From Clostridiaceae bacterium (lineage in GTDB: Bacteria > Bacillota > Clostridia > Saccharofermentanales > Saccharofermentanaceae): a DNA stretch of 64,000 nucleotides. How positions within the stretch are numbered: the stretch's first letter is position 1; each line of letters begins with the position of its first letter. Under the pieces are notes generated by a model. That model had not been told where the DNA came from and did no database searches. It was given only the letters and a program-made list of their open reading frames with translations. The stretch is from assembly GCA_012838315.1 (NCBI GenBank), contig DUPM01000003.1, positions 62,001-126,000 on the forward strand, in the 5' to 3' direction. This document shows, piece by piece, positions 60,192 through 64,000 of the stretch. The translations under genes were made by a program, and so were the position numbers.

Positions 60192-61137
60192 TAATAAAGA
60201 TAATTTAAATGACTCGATTGTCTCTTCTCAGAAGCCCTCTGCATCAAGTCCTGTTGAGACAGATTGCGACAAGACGTTGGAGAATGCTGAACCGGATGTG
60301 ATAACGACCGCGCAAACGCAACAAGCTGCCAAGCATCGTATTATGTATGACAGAGATCATTCAAGTACCGGAAAGGTGATTTCTGTTGAAGAAGAGGACA
60401 CTTTCGAAATCCAAGACTATACACCTGATGAGCCGATAGAATCAATGTCAGATTATACTATCGAAGGGTCAGTTCTAGCAGATGAGCGCATTGATGATAA
60501 CATCCCTTACGAATCGGTATCCGCATCAGTAAAGCGAGTCGGGTATATTGAGAAAGATAAGGATAGCAACACACGCGAAAAGACCGGCTTCCTTTACTCA
60601 GTGTTGGACACGGTTCGATTTATTGCTTTGGGTCTTATCATTGGAATATTGCTGATTGTTTTTGTTATTCAACGCAATGACGTTTACGGTAATTCAATGC
60701 AACCGACGCTAAATGACGGCGATGCGGTTTTCGTTGAAATGATATCTAAGTATACGTCTTCTTTCGAGCGAGGAGATATCGTAACTATTAATGCCGAAGG
60801 TATTCCGGGATTTTTTAGTGAGGAGAAGATGATTATCAAGAGAGTCATTGGGGCTCCCGGGGATACGATTCTGATTTCCGAAGGCAAGGTGTACCTGAAC
60901 GGCCAGCTTTTAGATGAACCGTATCTTCTTGAGGGTACCGAGACAACGGTACGCAACGAAGGGATTCAAAGCGGATATGACAATATCACGTTGGGTGAAA
61001 ACGAATTTTATTGTATGGGTGATTATCGTGGTGTGAGCAATGACAGCAGGCGATTGGGGCCAATTCATATGGATAGAATAAAGGCCAAGGTATTAGTTAA
61101 AGTGTTCCCGTTTAGTGACTTCAAATTTCTGCCGTGA
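60181..61137 (+). CDS. lepB: signal peptidase I with long cytoplasmic N-terminus
   Basis: The 318-residue membrane protease cleaves secretory signal peptides. The catalytic Ser172 lies in YGNSMQPTLNDGD and Lys220 in KMIIKRVIGAPGD. Further motifs are YCMGDYRGVSNDSRRLG. One membrane helix (about 145-166) follows a polar, acidic N-terminal region of about 140 residues, rich in Ser, Asp and Glu, that Bacillus enzymes lack. The start overlaps the aspS end by 11 bases and has AAAGGAG seven bases upstream. Confidence 0.93.
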   Translation: MKSSNKDNLNDSIVSSQKPSASSPVETDCDKTLENAEPDVITTAQTQQAAKHRIMYDRDHSSTGKVISVEEEDTFEIQDYTPDEPIESMSDYTIEGSVLADERIDDNIPYESVSASVKRVGYIEKDKDSNTREKTGFLYSVLDTVRFIALGLIIGILLIVFVIQRNDVYGNSMQPTLNDGDAVFVEMISKYTSSFERGDIVTINAEGIPGFFSEEKMIIKRVIGAPGDTILISEGKVYLNGQLLDEPYLLEGTETTVRNEGIQSGYDNITLGENEFYCMGDYRGVSNDSRRLGPIHMDRIKAKVLVKVFPFSDFKFLP

Positions 61138-61187
61138 CACCATCCCGATAACTTTAAATCAAGATGAGAGTAGGATGATAAGAGACA

Positions 61188-62993
61188 ATGGATAGACAAA
61201 AATTAATACGCAATTTCAGTATCATTGCCCACATCGATCATGGAAAATCCACTCTGGCCGATCGGTTGATCGAGAATACCGGTGTGCTGACGTCTCGAGA
61301 AATGCAGAGTCAGATATTGGACAATATGGACATTGAGCGCGAGCGCGGCATCACGATTAAGGCGCAAGCGACTCGGATGATGTATAAGGCAAAAGACGGA
61401 GAGACGTACCTTTTGAACCTGATTGATACACCCGGCCATGTGGACTTTAATTACGAAGTATCGCGAAGCCTCCGCGCATGTGACGGAGCAGTTTTGGTGG
61501 TTGATGCTGCCCAAGGCATCGAGGCACAGACTCTGGCAAACGTTTTTCTGGCTCTGGATGCAGATCTAGAGATTCTGCCGGTGATAAACAAAATTGATTT
61601 ACCCTCGGCACAGCCCGAAGAGGTTCGGAAAGAAATAGAAGATGTCATTGGATTAGAAGCATCATACGCACCGCTGATTTCAGCTAAAAGCAATATAGGT
61701 ATAGAGGATGTGCTCGAAAAAATAGTTAAGTATTTACCGCCGCCTCAGGGCGATAATAATAAGCCGCTAAGTGCGCTTATTTTTGACTCCAAGTACGACA
61801 CATATAAGGGCGTTATCGTTAATGTTCGCATTTTTGATGGCCAGGTGGCACTTGGAGACAAGATTCGAATGATGCATACCGGCAAAGAATTTATTGTCAC
61901 AGAGTTGGGCTACTTCCATCCGGGTATTTTTGTGCCCACAGAAAAACTCTTGGCGGGTGAAGTCGGATATATTTGTGCCTCTATTAAGAATGTTCGAGAT
62001 ACGGCTCCCGGCGACACTGTGACACTCGCTGATCATCCTGCTGAAGCGGCTCTCCCAGGTTATAAGAAGATTCAACAAATGGTTTTTTGTGGACTTTACC
62101 CCATTGACGGCGGTAAATATCCAGATCTACGAGACGCGCTCGAAAAACTACGCCTCAACGATGCTGCACTGTCTTTTGAAGCAGAAACTTCCGCCGCCTT
62201 AGGCTTTGGATTTCGTTGTGGATTTTTAGGGCTTTTGCATTATGAAGTTGTCCAAGAGCGTCTGGAGCGTGAATTCAACCTGGAACTCATCTCAACGGCA
62301 CCGTCCGTTGTGTACAATCTTTTCAACATTCGTGGCGAAAAGGTTCGAATGGATAACCCGACCAATATGCCCGACCCTTCGGAAATTGACTATATTGAGG
62401 AACCGATTGTTCAGGCAACAATTATGACGCCGAAAGAATATGTTGGCAATATTATGGATCTTTGTCAGGAACGACGCGGCGAATACATTAACATGGAGTA
62501 TTTAGATGAACTTCGCGTGATGTTGCATTATCGCATGCCGCTTAATGAGATTATTTACGACTTTTTTGATGCGCTCAAGTCTAGAACCAGAGGTTACGGG
62601 TCTCTTGATTACGAGATGGACGGTTATCAAAAGTCCGATCTCGTCAAACTTGATATTTTGCTCAAGGGCGAAGTGGTCGATGCATTGTCATTTATCGTTC
62701 ACCGTGATAAAGCATACGAGCGTGGGCGCAGAATGGCTGAAAAATTGAAGGATAATATTCCCAGACAGCAGTTTGAGATTCCGGTACAGGCGTGTATCGG
62801 AGGTAAAGTCATCGCGCGCGAAACCATACGAGCTTATCGAAAAGACGTTTTGGCGAAGTGTTATGGCGGTGACATTACGCGCAAGAAAAAGCTCCTAGAG
62901 AAGCAAAAAGAGGGCAAGAAGAAGATGCGCCAAGTCGGTAGCGTCGAGGTGCCCCAAGAAGCATTCATGAGTGTGTTGCGACTTGACGAGTAA
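61188..62993 (+). CDS. lepA: elongation factor 4 (LepA)
   Basis: The 601-residue translational GTPase has the G1 motif [14 protein letters not shown] (about 13-26), IDTPGHVDF, and NKIDLPSA, then domains III-V and the LepA-specific C-terminal domain ([19 protein letters not shown]). It binds ribosomes and promotes back-translocation or initiation under stress. Only a weak ribosome binding site precedes the ATG. It is the last gene of the rsmE-hisS-aspS-lepB-lepA group. Confidence 0.96.
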   Translation: MDRQKLIRNFSIIAHIDHGKSTLADRLIENTGVLTSREMQSQILDNMDIERERGITIKAQATRMMYKAKDGETYLLNLIDTPGHVDFNYEVSRSLRACDGAVLVVDAAQGIEAQTLANVFLALDADLEILPVINKIDLPSAQPEEVRKEIEDVIGLEASYAPLISAKSNIGIEDVLEKIVKYLPPPQGDNNKPLSALIFDSKYDTYKGVIVNVRIFDGQVALGDKIRMMHTGKEFIVTELGYFHPGIFVPTEKLLAGEVGYICASIKNVRDTAPGDTVTLADHPAEAALPGYKKIQQMVFCGLYPIDGGKYPDLRDALEKLRLNDAALSFEAETSAALGFGFRCGFLGLLHYEVVQERLEREFNLELISTAPSVVYNLFNIRGEKVRMDNPTNMPDPSEIDYIEEPIVQATIMTPKEYVGNIMDLCQERRGEYINMEYLDELRVMLHYRMPLNEIIYDFFDALKSRTRGYGSLDYEMDGYQKSDLVKLDILLKGEVVDALSFIVHRDKAYERGRRMAEKLKDNIPRQQFEIPVQACIGGKVIARETIRAYRKDVLAKCYGGDITRKKKLLEKQKEGKKKMRQVGSVEVPQEAFMSVLRLDE

Positions 62994-63003
62994 ATCAAAT
63001 TGA

Positions 63004-63588
63004 TTATTTTATCTTTTTCATACCCGAATTCAATCCGTGCGCCTCTGTCGAAGATTCGGCAGCGGCGTATATTTTTGCAATCTCATTTTTCGATATAAAC
63101 TTATCGATTAATCGGGCGATGATATAAATGCCGAAAATATCAACAATTAGCCTTGTCGTAGCAAATTTCCAACCGAGAGAGGCATATTCAAACATAAGTA
63201 GCGGAATTTTTGTCGTTGACCAAGCGCCCAAGAAAATCAGAACATTCGAAAAACGGGCGCCTTTTTTCATGAAGATGGCTGCAACGGGGAAAGCACCGTA
63301 AAGAGGGCCTGCAGCCATCGAGCCCAGAAGAAAGGATAACACTATACCCTTGATTCCGGAGTTATCGCCCATGAACTTTGTCATAATCTCTCTGGGCACC
63401 CAAACATCCAGTAAACCTAAGAGGATGAAAACCGGGGGAATAATGAATAACATTTGAATTAATTGTGCCAAGGTATTATCAATTGTTTTTCGCCCGATAT
63501 CCGGCACGAATACAGTAAAAATGCCTAAGACAATAGCGATACCGATTACAAAGCGGTATCGCTTCAGTACGTGTATTAAATTATTCAT
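63004..63588 (-). CDS. half-size membrane permease, second gene of a split pair
   Basis: The 194-residue protein has about five membrane segments. LGSMAAGPLYGAFPVAAIFM and the following LGAWSTTKIP resemble the repeated Gly/Pro motif of the DUF318/ArsP-type permease family, of which this looks like one half. The Lys/Glu-rich C-terminus is cytoplasmic. The ATG at 63588 has GGGTGGTG upstream and overlaps the stop of the preceding gene (ATGA). The substrate is unknown; family members are linked to export of metal or organoarsenical compounds, but no such evidence is visible here. Confidence 0.65.
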   Translation of the reverse strand: MNNLIHVLKRYRFVIGIAIVLGIFTVFVPDIGRKTIDNTLAQLIQMLFIIPPVFILLGLLDVWVPREIMTKFMGDNSGIKGIVLSFLLGSMAAGPLYGAFPVAAIFMKKGARFSNVLIFLGAWSTTKIPLLMFEYASLGWKFATTRLIVDIFGIYIIARLIDKFISKNEIAKIYAAAESSTEAHGLNSGMKKIK

Positions 63589-63992
63589 AAAAGCACCACC
63601 CATCCAATAATAATGGCGACAATAAAGGAAAAGATAATGGCAAGAGAGTTCCTAAGTATCGAAGCTTTCTTGCCGAAATACTTAAATTCAATCGGCAAGG
63701 TGACAATACCAACCATCATCAAACTGGATATGAAACCGCCCATTTGCATGTATCCTGCTCCGTTTTGCAGTAGGAGTGCTGCAGTGGGAAAAGCAACAAA
63801 TCCGGGAATCAACGATATTGATCCGATTAAGATAGACGCTGACAGACCCAAAAAACCGGATTCATCGCCAATCAGGGCCGAAATCTGGGTGGGCGATAAC
63901 AAAGCAAGCATGAAGCCGACAAGCGGCAATACAAAAAGAAATTGTGGAAGGATGTTCTCGAAGGCTCGCCAAGCTTTAAGTAGCGCCTTCAA
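63585..63992 (-). CDS. half-size membrane permease, first gene of the pair (5' end uncertain)
   Basis: At least 135 residues with about four membrane segments are visible. The motif LIGSISLIPGFVAFPTAALLL has the same Gly-Pro-Phe-Pro pattern as the neighbour, which suggests two related halves that assemble as a heterodimer. The only visible start is a TTG at 63992, eight bases from the window end, and the frame stays open beyond it. The gene may therefore begin outside the window. It overlaps the next gene by four bases. Confidence 0.6.
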   Translation of the reverse strand: MKALLKAWRAFENILPQFLFVLPLVGFMLALLSPTQISALIGDESGFLGLSASILIGSISLIPGFVAFPTAALLLQNGAGYMQMGGFISSLMMVGIVTLPIEFKYFGKKASILRNSLAIIFSFIVAIIIGWVVLL

Positions 63993-64000
63993 GGTTTTTT

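Overview
The window is a gene-dense stretch of chromosome from a strictly anaerobic, low-to-middle GC Firmicute, most likely a member of the Clostridia. The evidence is the dcw cluster with a small basic protein gene and a MraZ-type leader, a CIRCE/HrcA heat-shock operon, a tryptophan T-box, a MurE with the meso-diaminopimelate motif (DNPR), and a PerR-rubrerythrin-desulfoferrodoxin operon. I cannot name the genus from sequence alone. I see no insertion sequence, prophage, CRISPR array or rRNA. One tRNA-Val is present.

Layout. 1-4.4 kb: an incomplete DUF1292-type gene, a CPBP membrane protease and an overlapping 1066-residue surface protein of unknown function. 4.4-8.5 kb: tRNA-Val, a zinc-ribbon membrane protein, a YhbD-like MerR regulator, an ArsR regulator with a polylysine tail, then the peroxide/superoxide operon behind a near-perfect palindrome. 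8.5-11.3 kb (minus strand): ilvC, ilvH, mscL and a small P-loop protein. 11.5-20.4 kb: the translation operon rimP-nusA-rnpM-L7Ae-infB-rbfA-nrnA-truB-ribF. 20.4-22.6 kb: lgt and a rodA-type SEDS gene. 22.7-35.8 kb: the dcw cluster mraZ-rsmH-ftsL-ftsI-murE-murF-ftsW-murG-ftsQ-sbp-ftsZ, without mraY or murD. 35.8-42.8 kb: nrdR, a two-component system, nth, recG, rsmD, coaD and a coiled-coil gene closed by a terminator. 42.8-44.8 kb: an AAA_21-type ATPase followed by a DUF4276-like TOPRIM protein. 44.8-52.4 kb: hemW, then the CIRCE-controlled operon hrcA-grpE-clpP-dnaK-dnaJ-prmA. 52.3-56.1 kb: mutY (minus), a Trp T-box with an unlinked trpB2, and an AIM24-like gene (minus). 56.2-63 kb: rsmE, hisS, aspS, lepB and lepA. 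63-64 kb (minus): two overlapping small genes for a split membrane permease.

How it fits together. Most of the window is growth machinery: ribosome maturation and initiation, peptidoglycan synthesis and division, protein folding and DNA repair. Accessory or unusual pieces are the ATPase/TOPRIM pair, the protease/surface protein pair, the split permease, clpP inside the dnaK operon, and the trpB2 T-box unit that sits between prmA and rsmE. The best candidate for an undescribed system is the ATPase/TOPRIM pair. It has the two-gene layout of ABC-ATPase/TOPRIM defence modules, but the ATPase has altered signature and catalytic positions and the TOPRIM gene overlaps hemW by four bases.

Many annotated starts were moved from the longest open frame to a start codon with a well-placed ribosome binding site. 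Each such choice is stated in its entry. All functional calls rest on motif recognition by eye, with no database search.
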